Shown piece by piece: positions 42,754 through 52,895 of a stretch of DNA of 64,000 nt (its first letter is position 1; each line of letters begins with the position of its first letter). Made by a program: the position numbers and the translations under genes. Under the pieces are notes generated by a model. That model was given only the letters and a program-made list of their open reading frames with translations. It had not been told where the DNA came from and did not search any database. Location: assembly GCF_003254585.1 (NCBI RefSeq), contig NZ_QJGZ01000034.1, positions 62,001-126,000 of the forward strand, read 5' to 3'. This stretch comes from Flavobacterium sharifuzzamanii. GTDB lineage: Bacteria; Bacteroidota; Bacteroidia; Flavobacteriales; Flavobacteriaceae.

Positions 42754-45576
42754 ATGAAAACCACTTTTGCTCAAAAAACAATTTTCTGCTTTTTTCTTGT
42801 ATGTTCATTTCACTTATTGGCTCAAAACAGATTAGGAAGAGAACTCATTTTAATTGATAAAGAGTGGCGATTTTCATTTGGGCATTTATACGATACAAAA
42901 AAAGATTTTGGTCACGCCGAAGGTTATTTTTCTTATCTGACTAAAACTGGATTCGGTGATGGACCAGCGGCTTCTGGCTTTGATGATCGCGCTTGGAGAA
43001 AATTAGATCTACCACACGATTGGGCAGTAGAACAGTCTTTTAGCGAAGGCGCAAGTTTTAGCCACGGATTTAAAGCAGCGGGCAAAAATTTCCCAGAGAA
43101 GAGTATTGGTTGGTACAGAAAAAAAATAACGATTCCGAATGAAGATTTAGGAAGAACAATTTCTTTAAAATTTGATGGCGTTTTTAGAAATTCGAAAGTG
43201 TTTTTTAACGGATTTTACTTAGGAACAGAGGAAAGCGGTTATAATGGTTTTGAGTATGATGTAACGGCTTATGTAAACTATGGAGGCGAAAATACAATCG
43301 TAGTCCGTGTTGATGCTTCAATGGAAGAAGGCTGGTTTTATGAAGGAGCAGGGATTTACAGACATGTTTATTTGCAGAAAACCAATCCGCTTCATGTGGC
43401 ACAGAACGGAACTTATATAACTTCAGAAATTGAAAATAATAATGCTGTCATTACTGCAGAAGTAAAATTGGAAAACAAAGGATATTTTAAAGGAAATGTA
43501 GAAGTAAGTCAAATCATCTTAGATGCATCGAGAAAACAGATTGTTTCTAATACAGAAAATGTTTCTGCTCCAGAATTTTATAAAACAAATAGTTATACAT
43601 CAAAATTAAATGTCAAAAATCCGCTTTTGTGGGATATTGAGAATCCAAATTTGTATAAACTGATTACCGAAATAAAAAGTGAAGGGAAAACAATTGATAA
43701 ATATGAAATTTCATTCGGAATCAGAACGATAAAATTTGATCCAGAAAATGGTTTTTTCCTTAACGGAAAAGCGGTGAAATTAAAAGGAACCAATAATCAT
43801 CAAGATCATGCGGGAATTGGAACAGCGCTTCCAGATGAGATTCAATATTATAGAATTAAGAAACTGAAAGAAATGGGTTCCAATGCCTATAGATGTTCAC
43901 ATCATCCGCCAACGCCCGAATTATTGGACGCCTGCGATAAACTTGGAATGTTGGTTATTGATGAAACTCGTTTAATGGGAATAAACGATTACCATTTGAA
44001 TGATTTGAAGCGAATGATGGAGCGTGATCGTAATCATCCAAGTATTTTTTGCTGGTCGGTTGGAAATGAGGAATGGCAGATAGAGGGTGGAATAACTGGT
44101 GAAAGAATCACCAATACAATGCAAGATTTTTCTAAAAGTATTGACCCAACAAGACCTGTTACCGTAGGGATCAGCAGCGGATTTAAAAGCGGAATTTCTT
44201 CAGTTGTAGAAATTATGGGCTATAATTATCTTGGAAACGGAGATATAGATGCGCATAGAAATCAGTTTAAAAATCAGGCAGGAATGGGAACCGAAGAAGG
44301 TTCGACTTTTGCCACACGCGGTATTTATTTTACCGATGATGCCAAACATTACCAAAGTGCTTATGATAAAAAACCTCGCCCAACTTTTTATAGTATCGAA
44401 GAAGGTTGGAAATTCTATGCCGAAAGACCTTATTTGGCAGGAATGTTTATTTGGACAGGTTTTGATTATCGCGGTGAGCCAACTCCTTATGGTTGGCCTT
44501 CTGTAACGTCTTATTTCGGGATGATGGATGTTTGCGGTTTCCCTAAAGACAATGTTTTCTATTTAAAATCATGGTGGGGAAAAGAACCCGTTTTACATTT
44601 ATTACCACATTGGAATTGGAGCGGAATGGAAGGCAAAGAAATAAATGTTTGGGCCTATTCAAACTGTGATGAAGTAGAACTTTTCCTTAACAAAAAGAGT
44701 TTAGGGAAAAAGAAAATGGAACAAAACGGTCATTTAGAATGGAAAGTAAATTTCACGCCAGGAACTTTGGAAGCAGTTGGTTATAAAAATGGCAAAAAGG
44801 TACTTTCTAATATTCAAAAAACAACTGGAAAACCAGAAAACATCAAATTGTCATTAGATAAAGAAAATGTTTTAAAAGCTAATGTTTCGGTTGTAACGGT
44901 TGAAACTACAGATAAAAATGGCTTACATGTTCCAACGGCAAATGACGAAATTACGTTTTCTATAAAAGGCGGTAAAATTTTAGGAGTAGGAAACGGTGAT
45001 CCTACTTCGTTAGAAAATGATCAGTTTATTGATGACATCGATTTGGTTGCTATAAGTAATTTTATGGAACAAAAAGAAGTAACTGCGACTCTGCCTCAGG
45101 AGTTACCGAATTACTCAGAAAATGAATGGACAGCAGCTTTTAAAGATCGTGATTATAAAAAACAAGCTCCGTCATACATTTATAAAGGAGAGTTTGATTT
45201 GAAAAGCAATTCAGGTTCTTCGATTGTTAGTTTCTTCTACAAAAAAATAGGAGTTGAAACCGTAGTTTTCGTAAACGGAAAAAAGATCGAACCAAGCGCT
45301 GAAGATTCTCAGAAATATATTTTTGATACAGCCATTTTAAAACAAGGGAAAAACACGATTCACATTGCGGCAACACCTTTACAAAAAGTAAAAGATTGGG
45401 ATGTCATGAATACAGATCCAGGAATTATTCAGGTAATTACACCAGCAGAACCTTGGAAAAGAAAGCTTTTTAATGGTTATGCGCAAATCATCATTCAAAA
45501 AGATGAAAATGTGAAAGAAGTAGTTTTATCTGCTTCTGCGAAAGGGTTACGCACAGGAACTTTAGTTGTAAAATAG
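42754..45576 (+). CDS. Glycoside hydrolase family 2 beta-galactosidase-type enzyme
   Basis: 940 residues from ATG 42754 (a TTG 24 bases earlier is less likely). Signal peptide IFCFFLVCSFHLLAQ. Sugar-binding domain with LPHDWAVEQSF and GWYRKKITIPN, GH2 immunoglobulin-like domain, then the TIM barrel: KLKGTNNHQDHAGIGTALPDEIQYYRIKKLKEMGSNAYRCSHHPPTPELLDACDKLGMLVIDE, acid/base Glu439 in CWSVGNEEW, probable nucleophile Glu514 in GTEEGSTFATRG, and TGFDYRGEPTPYGWP. The C-terminal 290 residues hold DUF4982-like and beta-sandwich domains. Likely periplasmic or surface, acting on beta-galactosides. It is not next to a susC/susD pair. Confidence 0.92.
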   Translation: MKTTFAQKTIFCFFLVCSFHLLAQNRLGRELILIDKEWRFSFGHLYDTKKDFGHAEGYFSYLTKTGFGDGPAASGFDDRAWRKLDLPHDWAVEQSFSEGASFSHGFKAAGKNFPEKSIGWYRKKITIPNEDLGRTISLKFDGVFRNSKVFFNGFYLGTEESGYNGFEYDVTAYVNYGGENTIVVRVDASMEEGWFYEGAGIYRHVYLQKTNPLHVAQNGTYITSEIENNNAVITAEVKLENKGYFKGNVEVSQIILDASRKQIVSNTENVSAPEFYKTNSYTSKLNVKNPLLWDIENPNLYKLITEIKSEGKTIDKYEISFGIRTIKFDPENGFFLNGKAVKLKGTNNHQDHAGIGTALPDEIQYYRIKKLKEMGSNAYRCSHHPPTPELLDACDKLGMLVIDETRLMGINDYHLNDLKRMMERDRNHPSIFCWSVGNEEWQIEGGITGERITNTMQDFSKSIDPTRPVTVGISSGFKSGISSVVEIMGYNYLGNGDIDAHRNQFKNQAGMGTEEGSTFATRGIYFTDDAKHYQSAYDKKPRPTFYSIEEGWKFYAERPYLAGMFIWTGFDYRGEPTPYGWPSVTSYFGMMDVCGFPKDNVFYLKSWWGKEPVLHLLPHWNWSGMEGKEINVWAYSNCDEVELFLNKKSLGKKKMEQNGHLEWKVNFTPGTLEAVGYKNGKKVLSNIQKTTGKPENIKLSLDKENVLKANVSVVTVETTDKNGLHVPTANDEITFSIKGGKILGVGNGDPTSLENDQFIDDIDLVAISNFMEQKEVTATLPQELPNYSENEWTAAFKDRDYKKQAPSYIYKGEFDLKSNSGSSIVSFFYKKIGVETVVFVNGKKIEPSAEDSQKYIFDTAILKQGKNTIHIAATPLQKVKDWDVMNTDPGIIQVITPAEPWKRKLFNGYAQIIIQKDENVKEVVLSASAKGLRTGTLVVK

Positions 45577-45580
45577 TTTT

Positions 45581-45934
45581 AAGTTTCAGGTTTCAAGTTA
45601 TGCAACTGTGAGAAATATGCACGCAAAGTCGCTAAGACGCAAAGTCTCTTTTTAAAAAAGTTATAAATGAATTGCGTCCAGCTTTAGCTGGATGTGAAAT
45701 GATTGGAATGTTATCAGGGCTTTAGCCAAACAGTTCTTGGTTTGGCTAAAGCCTTTTCTATGCTTGTCTCTTTTAAACCTCCAGTTAAAACTGGAGGCAA
45801 TTGAAAAAAAACTTTGCGTCTTAGCGACTTTGCGAGATTATTTCTTTCCTAAAAACAAAAAATTTGCTCCCGATAGCTATCGGATTGCCTAAATCTTAGC
45901 GAACTCTGCGGTTAAATTAACAAACCTGAAACTT
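45581..45934. repeat. Four-level nested inverted repeat
   Basis: Level 1: AAGTTTCAGGTTT (45581-45593) against 45922-45934. Level 2: perfect 23-bp arms 45622-45644 against 45812-45834 (CGCAAAGTCGCTAAG start). Level 3: AATTGC (45670) against GCAATT (45797), each followed or preceded by its own hairpin, TCCAGC-ttta-GCTGGA (45677-45692) and CCTCCAGTT-aa-AACTGGAGG (45778-45797). Level 4: GGCTTTAGCCAAAC (45718-45731) against 45740-45753. A separate palindrome CCGATAGCTATCGG is at 45870-45883. The element fills the 416-base gap before the AraC gene. Confidence 0.93.
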
Positions 45935-45980
45935 TAAACCTGAAACAAAAAATTAACAAAAGAATAATGTTTGATTTTCA

Positions 45981-45988
45981 TAACTTTG
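45981..45988 (+). promoter_or_regulatory. -7 element abutting the AraC start codon
   Basis: TAACTTTG ends 4 bases before the first ATG (45993). If used, the transcript would be leaderless or translation would start at the in-frame ATG 46044. No TTG at the expected distance. Confidence 0.4.
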
Positions 45989-45992
45989 CAAA

Positions 45993-46862
45993 ATGAATAA
46001 TCAGACAGAAACTCAGAATTGCGATTTTACTTCAGATTTAAAAATGAAGGGATTTAAAGTGTATCCTATAAATGGAGATTACAGTAAAGTTCCCGTTTAT
46101 AGCCGAAGAGACTTTTATAAAATCTGCATCAACACCAGTAAAAGCATTATACAATATGCTGACCGCGGAATAGAAACCGACGGAACGATTCTGTTTTTTG
46201 GGAATCCGATTATTCCGTATTCTTGGGAAACGGTCTCTGAGAAATTTGAAGGCTATGCTTGTGTTTTTACCGAAGAGTTTTTTAAAACTAAAGACCGATC
46301 AGAAACCCTTCAGGAATCGCCTTTGTTTAAAATAGGAGGAACGCCAATCTTTACTTTAACGCCTGAACAAAAGGTGTTTATCGATTCATTATTTCAAAAA
46401 ATGATTCAAGAGTACGAAACTGATTATGCATTCAAAGACGATTTGATGCGCAGCTACGTCAATTTGATTATTCATGAATCAATGAAAATGCAGCCTTCAG
46501 AGAGTTTCTTTAAACATAAAAATGCTTCTTCGAGAATTACTTCTTTATTTTTAGAATTGCTTGAAAGGCAATTTCCAATAGAGACCAAAGATCAGCCGTT
46601 GGCTTTAAAAACACCTCAAGATTACGCACAGAGCCTTTCTGTGCATGTGAATCACTTAAATCGTTCTGTAAAAGAAGTTACTGGAAAACCAACTACGGCA
46701 CATATTACAGAAAGAGTGGTTAACGAAGCAAAAGCTTTACTGCAGCACACAGACTGGAGCATTTCTGATATTGGTTATTCGCTTGGATTTGAATATCCGA
46801 GTTACTTCAATAATTATTTTAAAAGACTTACAGGAACGGTTCCAAAATCGCTTCGAATGTAA
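45993..46862 (+). CDS. AraC-family transcriptional regulator
   Basis: 289 residues. N-terminal cupin-like sensing domain (about 15-150: GFKVYPINGDYSKVPVYSRRDFYKICIN .. FGNPIIPYSWE .. GYACVFTEEFFK) and C-terminal AraC DNA-binding domain with two helix-turn-helix motifs: LKTPQDYAQSLSVHVNHLNRSVKEVTGKPTTAHITERVVNEAKALLQHTDWSISDIGYSLGFEYPSYFNNYFKRLTGTVPKSLR. In flavobacteria such regulators usually control adjacent redox enzyme genes; the cupin, alcohol dehydrogenase and aldo-keto reductase genes downstream on the same strand fit. The start is uncertain because a -7 element lies right in front of it. Confidence 0.92.
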   Translation: MNNQTETQNCDFTSDLKMKGFKVYPINGDYSKVPVYSRRDFYKICINTSKSIIQYADRGIETDGTILFFGNPIIPYSWETVSEKFEGYACVFTEEFFKTKDRSETLQESPLFKIGGTPIFTLTPEQKVFIDSLFQKMIQEYETDYAFKDDLMRSYVNLIIHESMKMQPSESFFKHKNASSRITSLFLELLERQFPIETKDQPLALKTPQDYAQSLSVHVNHLNRSVKEVTGKPTTAHITERVVNEAKALLQHTDWSISDIGYSLGFEYPSYFNNYFKRLTGTVPKSLRM

Positions 46863-47172
46863 ATTGTTTCAATTTCTTAATTTTTTGTTTGAATATTGTT
46901 ATTTCAGCATTGTAGTATTGCACTACATTTGCCCTGAAATAAACAACGAATCTTTGTATCAGTTTTTTTAATGACTAAATAACACTTCACAAAAGCATGC
47001 TCCGCTTTGCATTTAGTTTTAAATTTTGATAGTAGAAAAAATATAAAATTTTTAAAGTATTAATTAAAATCAACAATCTCCTTCTATAAGAGATTCGATG
47101 TACTGATTATTTCATTCAAATAAGCTTATAAGAATTTTTAAAATTAATTATTAACCTAAAAAAATCGAAATT
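46863..47172. other. Spacer before the cupin gene, no gene seen
   Basis: 310 AT-rich bases. The only possible signal is TACATTTG at 46924-46931, matching the -7 consensus, about 240 bases before the cupin start. No credible open frame or repeat. Confidence 0.45.
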
Positions 47173-47571
47173 ATGTCGACACAATTCACTGCCGTAACCG
47201 AAGAAGGTAAAATTCCAAATACTTATATGACAGGCGAAGTGTCATATAAGAAGCAGACAAGCGAAATTCATCCAGAAAACACCGTTATTAAAGATGTTTC
47301 TTTTGAGCCTGGAGCAAGAAGTAATTGGCGTATTAATGCAAGTCTGCAATTGATTATCGTAACCAATGGAGTTGGGTATTACCAAGAAAGAGGCGGACAA
47401 ATTAATCTTATCGAAAAAGGAAAAGTAATCACGGTTTTACCTGGAATAGAGCACTGGTATGGAGCAACGCCAAAAACGAAATATTCTCATATTACCATTT
47501 TTACTGAGGTAGATAAAGGTCATGGAACTTGGCTGAATAGCGTTACCGATGAAGAATATTATTCTTTTTAA
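47173..47571 (+). CDS. Cupin-domain protein lacking the usual metal histidines
   Basis: 132 residues, one cupin barrel: KDVSFEPGARSNWRINASLQLIIVTNGVGYYQERGGQINLIEKGKVITVLPGIEHWYGATPKTKYSHITIF. Relatives carry W-H-T-H-P in cupin motif 1; here the sequence is NWRINAS, so both His ligands are replaced by Arg and Asn, while the Glu is also absent from the expected place. Motif 2 keeps EHW. Metal binding is therefore doubtful; a ligand-binding or isomerase-like role without metal is possible. It sits in a plus-strand run with an AraC regulator, an alcohol dehydrogenase and an aldo-keto reductase. Confidence 0.87.
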   Translation: MSTQFTAVTEEGKIPNTYMTGEVSYKKQTSEIHPENTVIKDVSFEPGARSNWRINASLQLIIVTNGVGYYQERGGQINLIEKGKVITVLPGIEHWYGATPKTKYSHITIFTEVDKGHGTWLNSVTDEEYYSF

Positions 47572-47575
47572 ACTT

Positions 47576-47612
47576 CTAAGGTACTAAGTTGCTAAGATTC
47601 TAACATTCTAAG
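47576..47612. repeat. CTNAG array (site 3)
   Basis: CTAAG, CTAAG, CTAAG, CTAAC, CTAAG at 47576, 47584, 47592, 47600, 47608; exactly 8 bases apart and beginning 5 bases after the cupin stop. Single-armed. A little further on, AAACCTGAAACTTTAAAC (47765-47782) repeats the sequence at 45922. Confidence 0.92.
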
Positions 47613-47809
47613 ATTTTAGCTTCGAGATTTTACGCAGATTTTACTGATTTATAACAGATTATATTTTTTGATTAGCTAAAAATAATCGAAATTTATATAA
47701 CTATTTGTAAATCAATATAAATCAGCTGGACTTCTATTGCAATTTTTCAACGGTCTACAACTTGAAACCTGAAACTTTAAACAAAAAAACTAAAAACAAC
47801 AATAAAATT

Positions 47810-48862
47810 ATGGAAACAAAAAACATTAAAGCCTTTGGTACAGAAGCTGCCGAAGCACCATTAAAAACCTTAGATATTAAAAGAAGAGCTGTACAGGCGC
47901 ATGATGTTGAAATAGAAATTTTGTATTGCGGAATCTGCCACTCAGATTTGCATTCGGCTAGAAACGAATGGCATGGCACTATTTACCCAATCGTTCCGGG
48001 ACATGAAATTGTAGGTCGTGTAACAAAAGTTGGAGATCATGTAAAAGGTTTCAAAGTCGGAGATTTGGCTGGAGTTGGCTGTATGGTTGATTCTTGCAGA
48101 GAATGTGAGCAATGTAAAGAAGGATTAGAACAATATTGTGATCCAGGAAGCATCTTAACATTCAATTCTCCTGATAAACATTTAGGCGGACAAACTTTCG
48201 GAGGTTATTCTCAAAGTATTGTTGTTGATGAAGATTTTGTACTGCACATTTCAGATAAATTAGAACTTTCGGCTGTTGCACCATTATTATGCGCAGGAAT
48301 TACCACATATTCTCCATTAAAACACTGGAAAGTTGGTCCTGGCCAAACAGTGGGAATCGTAGGAATTGGAGGTTTAGGCCACATGGGAATCAAATTAGCG
48401 AAAGCTATGGGTGCTCATGTTGTAGTTTTAACGACTTCATTATCTAAAGTTGAAGATGCAAAGCGTTTGGGTGCAGATGAGGTTATTTTATCTACAGATC
48501 CAGAACAAATGGCAAAACACGCCAAAAGCATGAATTTTATCTTGGACTGCGTTTCTGCTGAACACAATATCGATTCGTATCTAAATTTACTAAAAGTAGA
48601 CGGAACTTTAACGCTAGTTGGCGCACCAATGGATCCGCTTCCTGTAACTTCTTTCAGCCTTATTTTAGGAAGAAGAAGCTTTGCTGGTTCAGCTATCGGC
48701 GGAATCGCTGAAACTCAAGAAATGCTTGATTTTTGTGCAGAACATAATATCACTGCCGATGTTGAGGTAATCGGTGTAAATGATGTAAATGACGCTTACG
48801 AAAGATTATTAAAAGGAGATATTAAGTATCGATTTGTGATTGATATGGCGTCGCTTAAATAA
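47810..48862 (+). CDS. Zinc-dependent NAD(P) alcohol dehydrogenase (YahK/cinnamyl-type)
   Basis: 350 residues from ATG 47810. Catalytic zinc site: CGICHSDLHSARNEW (Cys39 region) and PGHEIVGRVTKVGDHV; structural zinc site GCMVDSCRECEQCKEGLEQYC; Rossmann motif VGIVGIGGLGHMGIKLAKAMGAHVVVL; substrate region GGFSQS-like TFGGYSQSIVVDE. It belongs to the medium-chain dehydrogenases that reduce broad aldehydes with NADPH. The AraC regulator and cupin upstream and the aldo-keto reductase downstream suggest an aldehyde-detoxifying or broad redox set. Confidence 0.94.
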   Translation: METKNIKAFGTEAAEAPLKTLDIKRRAVQAHDVEIEILYCGICHSDLHSARNEWHGTIYPIVPGHEIVGRVTKVGDHVKGFKVGDLAGVGCMVDSCRECEQCKEGLEQYCDPGSILTFNSPDKHLGGQTFGGYSQSIVVDEDFVLHISDKLELSAVAPLLCAGITTYSPLKHWKVGPGQTVGIVGIGGLGHMGIKLAKAMGAHVVVLTTSLSKVEDAKRLGADEVILSTDPEQMAKHAKSMNFILDCVSAEHNIDSYLNLLKVDGTLTLVGAPMDPLPVTSFSLILGRRSFAGSAIGGIAETQEMLDFCAEHNITADVEVIGVNDVNDAYERLLKGDIKYRFVIDMASLK

Positions 48863-48866
48863 GATG

Positions 48867-49967
<1,101 letters not shown>

Positions 49968-49979
49968 GGTTAAAAGTTG

Positions 49980-50173
49980 CAAAGGGACAAAGGTTCAAAG
50001 GGACACAGAAAAAAAACTTTGTGCTTCTGCCTCTCTGAACCTTTGTATCTAAAAAGAAAAAACCTCCAAGCAATTCAACTCTTGGAGGTTTTTTTTAATA
50101 AACAAAGACTTAAAATATGAAGGTTCTTTCTATTAAAAAGAAATCTTTGAACCTTTGCAACTTTGAGCCTTTG
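49980..50173. repeat. 8-bp-period CAAAG/CTTTG arrays around a terminator
   Basis: Left arm CAAAG, CAAAG, CAAAG, CACAG at 49980, 49988, 49996, 50004. First right arm CTTTG, TTCTG, CTCTG, CTTTG at 50017, 50025, 50033, 50041. A terminator hairpin lies at 50057-50097. Second right arm CTTTG four times at 50145, 50153, 50161, 50169. All steps within arms are 8 bases. Confidence 0.92.
50057..50097 (+). terminator. Terminator of the aldo-keto reductase unit
   Basis: AAAACCTCCAAG (50059-50070) pairs with CTTGGAGGTTTT (50081-50092), then T run. It is embedded between the CAAAG/CTTTG arrays. Confidence 0.87.
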
Positions 50174-50201
50174 CATCTAAAAAAATAATCAATTATTTTT
50201 T

Positions 50202-50789
50202 TTACTTTTTGTCTAGGTTTTGTTTCAGCATTTTAGCATGTTCTAAATGCGCTGTTAAACCTGCAATATTGTTAGAAGCCCAAGTTCTCACTTCTTGATC
50301 GCTTGCATCTTTTGCGGCTTTATCTAGTTTTTTAATGGCTTTTTCGTGACCATCAATCATCATATCGGCGAATTTTTTATCAAAATCAACACCTGATTTT
50401 TCGTTTAATTTATTGTATTCTTCTTGTCCTTCTTCGGTTAGAGAAGTAGGAAGAGTAAAGTTTTTCGCTTTTGCTAAAGCACTTACTTCAGAAGCCGATT
50501 TAGTGTGCTCATCAACAAGCATTTTACCAAATTTTTTCACTTCAGGATTTGTACTTTTTGTTTGCGCCAGTTTACCGATTTCGATTTCAGCCAAATTAAT
50601 TTCAGCTTGATCTACTAAAAATTCAGAATCATCTTCTTTACTGTCAATCGAATCAAATTTTGCTTCATTTGCATCTTCTGCAACTTCTTTTGGATCTTCC
50701 TGTTTGGTTTCGTTTTTACAAGATTGAAGGAATATAATGATAAGTCCTGCTCCTAAAATGGCTTTTCCGGCTAATAATAACTTTTTCAT
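50202..50789 (-). CDS. DUF4142 lipoprotein
   Basis: 195 residues. Lipoprotein signal LGAGLIIIFLQSC with Cys24 followed by KNETKQEDPKE. The mature part is a four-helix DUF4142 domain: FLVDQAEINLAEIEIGKLAQTKSTNPEVKKFGKMLVDEHTKSASEVSALAKAKNFTLP .. FDKKFADMMIDGHEKAIKKLDKAAKDASDQEVRTWASNNIAGLTAHLEHAKML. The family is ferritin-like, periplasmic, of unknown function, and in many bacteria is found among stress-induced genes. It is the first of the stress-type group in this window. Confidence 0.9.
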   Translation of the reverse strand: MKKLLLAGKAILGAGLIIIFLQSCKNETKQEDPKEVAEDANEAKFDSIDSKEDDSEFLVDQAEINLAEIEIGKLAQTKSTNPEVKKFGKMLVDEHTKSASEVSALAKAKNFTLPTSLTEEGQEEYNKLNEKSGVDFDKKFADMMIDGHEKAIKKLDKAAKDASDQEVRTWASNNIAGLTAHLEHAKMLKQNLDKK

Positions 50790-50942
50790 GATTTTAATAG
50801 TTTAAATGTTATAATGTAAAATTATGGAGTAGATACAGGAATGTCTTACAGGATTTTAGAAGTTTTTTATATTATTAAGATGAATTGGTTTATAAAAAAT
50901 ATAAATTAGCATTAATAAACGTCAAATAACCTATAATACTTT

Positions 50943-51224
50943 ATGATAATTATTAGAAAAATTGCAGGATTTGCTTTAATTATACTAGCAGGGCTATTGT
51001 CTGTAGGGACTTTACTCAATTTTATATCTGCTGTTTTATTAAAAAGCCCTAAAGAATTTCAAACATCTTTTTCAACTGGAGCGGCTTATTTATTTGCTGC
51101 AATACTTTTTACTTTTCTCTTAGTAGTACTGATTCGTTTTATGTTTAAGTTAGGATTAAAATTATTAGGAAAAAAACAGATTAACAATGACTCAATAGAA
51201 GAAATCGGAAGAAATAAGATATGA
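50943..51224 (+). CDS. Small two-helix membrane protein
   Basis: 93 residues; two hydrophobic spans at about 5-28 and 45-72 (GFALIILAGLLSVGTLLNFISAVLL and GAAYLFAAILFTFLLVVLIRFMF), followed by a basic cytoplasmic tail. No named family recognised. Its TGA overlaps the ATG of the next gene (ATGA at 51221), indicating translational coupling with the FAD-binding enzyme, so the two may act together in the membrane. Confidence 0.75.
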   Translation: MIIIRKIAGFALIILAGLLSVGTLLNFISAVLLKSPKEFQTSFSTGAAYLFAAILFTFLLVVLIRFMFKLGLKLLGKKQINNDSIEEIGRNKI

Positions 51225-52690
51225 AGAAAAAACAGATTTGGATCATTGCAATTTTAATTATTTTAGTACTAGTATCAATTCCCGTTTTACATATTTTAAA
51301 AACTAAATGGAGTGAAACAGATAGTAAATCAGAAATTCCAAAAGGTTATACAAATGATGCAAGTCAGCTTAATTTAACGAAGGTTGATACGATCGTAAAA
51401 GTTCCAGAAAATCAAGCAGATATTGTAAAGCAACTTCAAGAAATTTTAAAATATGCCCGAGAGCAAAATTTAAAAATTTCTATTGCAGGAGCACAGCACA
51501 GTATGGGTGGACATACGATTTATCCTAATGGTATTCTTTTAAATATGCTTCCATATAATCATATGGAACTCGATAAAGAGAATAATATTTTAACCATCGG
51601 TTCTGGTGCTTTATGGCAGGATGCAATTGAGTATTTAGATCAAAATGGAAAATCAATTAGTGTTATGCAGGCTTTTAGTTCGTTTTCTGTTGGTGGCTCT
51701 ATTAGTGTTAATGGTCATGGATGGCAAAAAGATTCACCACCGATTTCTTCTTCTGTAATTTCTTTTACTTTAATGAATGACAAAGGTCAAATTTTGACCT
51801 GTAGCAGAAACGAAAATCCAGAATTGTTTAAACTTGTTTTAGGAGGTTATGGCCTTTTCGGAATTATATTGGATGTAAAGCTAAAAGTTGTAGATAATAA
51901 AGCTTTAAAATATAAATACTTTCGCTTAAGTCCAGAGAATTATGTTTCATATTATAAAAAGCTAATTTCAGATAATCCAAAAGTAAATTTGGTTTTTGGA
52001 CGATTAAAGATTGCAAATCAAGAGTTTTTGGAAGAAGCAACTATTAATTTTTTTGAAGAAGTTAATGAAAATCCACTTCCCATTAAAAAGCAAAATGAAA
52101 AGAATGAAGAAGTAAAACGTTTGGTTTTTAGAAGTTCTGTTAGAAGTGAATACGGAAAAAGACTTCGTTGGGATTTAGAATACGGAATGAACAAAGCAAC
52201 GCAACATAATATTTTTTCGCGTAATGAATTACTTAATGATCATGTCTCTTTAATTGAAAACAAAGATCCAAATTCTACCGATTTACTTCAAGAATATTTT
52301 ATTCCAGAAAAAGATTTTAATCAATATTTAAAGGATATTAAGCCCATATTGCTTCAATCAAAATTAGATTTGCTGAATATTACAATTCGTGCAGTAAATA
52401 AAGATGAAGATACTTTTATGAATTATGCTAGGCAGGATGTTTTTGGTTTTGTTTTTCTTTTTAATCAAAAGAAAACAGAAAAAGAAGAAACCGAAATGAA
52501 AGTTTTGACGAATAAATTAGTTGATGCAGCTATCAAAAATAATGGAACATTTTATCTTCCTTATAGACTACATATTGGTAAAGAGAAAATGAGAAAAGTT
52601 TATCCGCAAGCTGATGAATTTTTTAAATTCAAGAAAAAATATGATTCAGATGAATTATTCCAAAATCAATTTTACAAACATTACAAGTAG
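51221..52690 (+). CDS. FAD-binding oxidoreductase, membrane-anchored
   Basis: 489 residues. One N-terminal membrane anchor (IWIIAILIILVLVSIPVLHIL), then an FAD_binding_4 (PCMH-type) domain at about 65-230: ENQADIVKQLQEILKYAREQNLKISIAGAQHSMGGHTIY .. FSSFSVGGSISVNGHGW .. LVLGGYGLFGIILDVKLKVV. The C-terminal half is like sugar-lactone or alditol oxidases (D-arabinono-lactone oxidase-type), ending with PQADEFFKFKKKYDSDELFQNQFYKHY. The substrate is not known. Overlaps the upstream small membrane gene by 4 bases; a strong terminator follows. Confidence 0.86.
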   Translation: MKKKQIWIIAILIILVLVSIPVLHILKTKWSETDSKSEIPKGYTNDASQLNLTKVDTIVKVPENQADIVKQLQEILKYAREQNLKISIAGAQHSMGGHTIYPNGILLNMLPYNHMELDKENNILTIGSGALWQDAIEYLDQNGKSISVMQAFSSFSVGGSISVNGHGWQKDSPPISSSVISFTLMNDKGQILTCSRNENPELFKLVLGGYGLFGIILDVKLKVVDNKALKYKYFRLSPENYVSYYKKLISDNPKVNLVFGRLKIANQEFLEEATINFFEEVNENPLPIKKQNEKNEEVKRLVFRSSVRSEYGKRLRWDLEYGMNKATQHNIFSRNELLNDHVSLIENKDPNSTDLLQEYFIPEKDFNQYLKDIKPILLQSKLDLLNITIRAVNKDEDTFMNYARQDVFGFVFLFNQKKTEKEETEMKVLTNKLVDAAIKNNGTFYLPYRLHIGKEKMRKVYPQADEFFKFKKKYDSDELFQNQFYKHYK

Positions 52691-52695
52691 ATATC

Positions 52696-52729
52696 AAATC
52701 CCAACTCCAAAAGAGTTGGGATTTTTTTT
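52696..52729 (+). terminator. Terminator of the FAD-oxidoreductase unit
   Basis: AAATCCCAACTC pairs with GAGTTGGGATTT, followed by T run. Confidence 0.9.
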
Positions 52730-52895
52730 GCATCTAACATTTCACAAAAAAGAAAATTTACATTTCCACTTTCACAATTCCCACGCTACAATGATGAAAT
52801 TTCGAACCAAAATTCTATAACAGAAACGCCTTACTTTTTAAAGAACTTTGACTTATAAGAATTTTTAGAATTTAACTCTTTTAAAATTTAAAGTC

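Noticed and set aside
45870..45883. CCGATAGCTATCGG as a regulator binding site
   Set aside because: A perfect 14-bp palindrome, but inside a region of nested repeats and without a second copy near a promoter here, so I do not assign a role.
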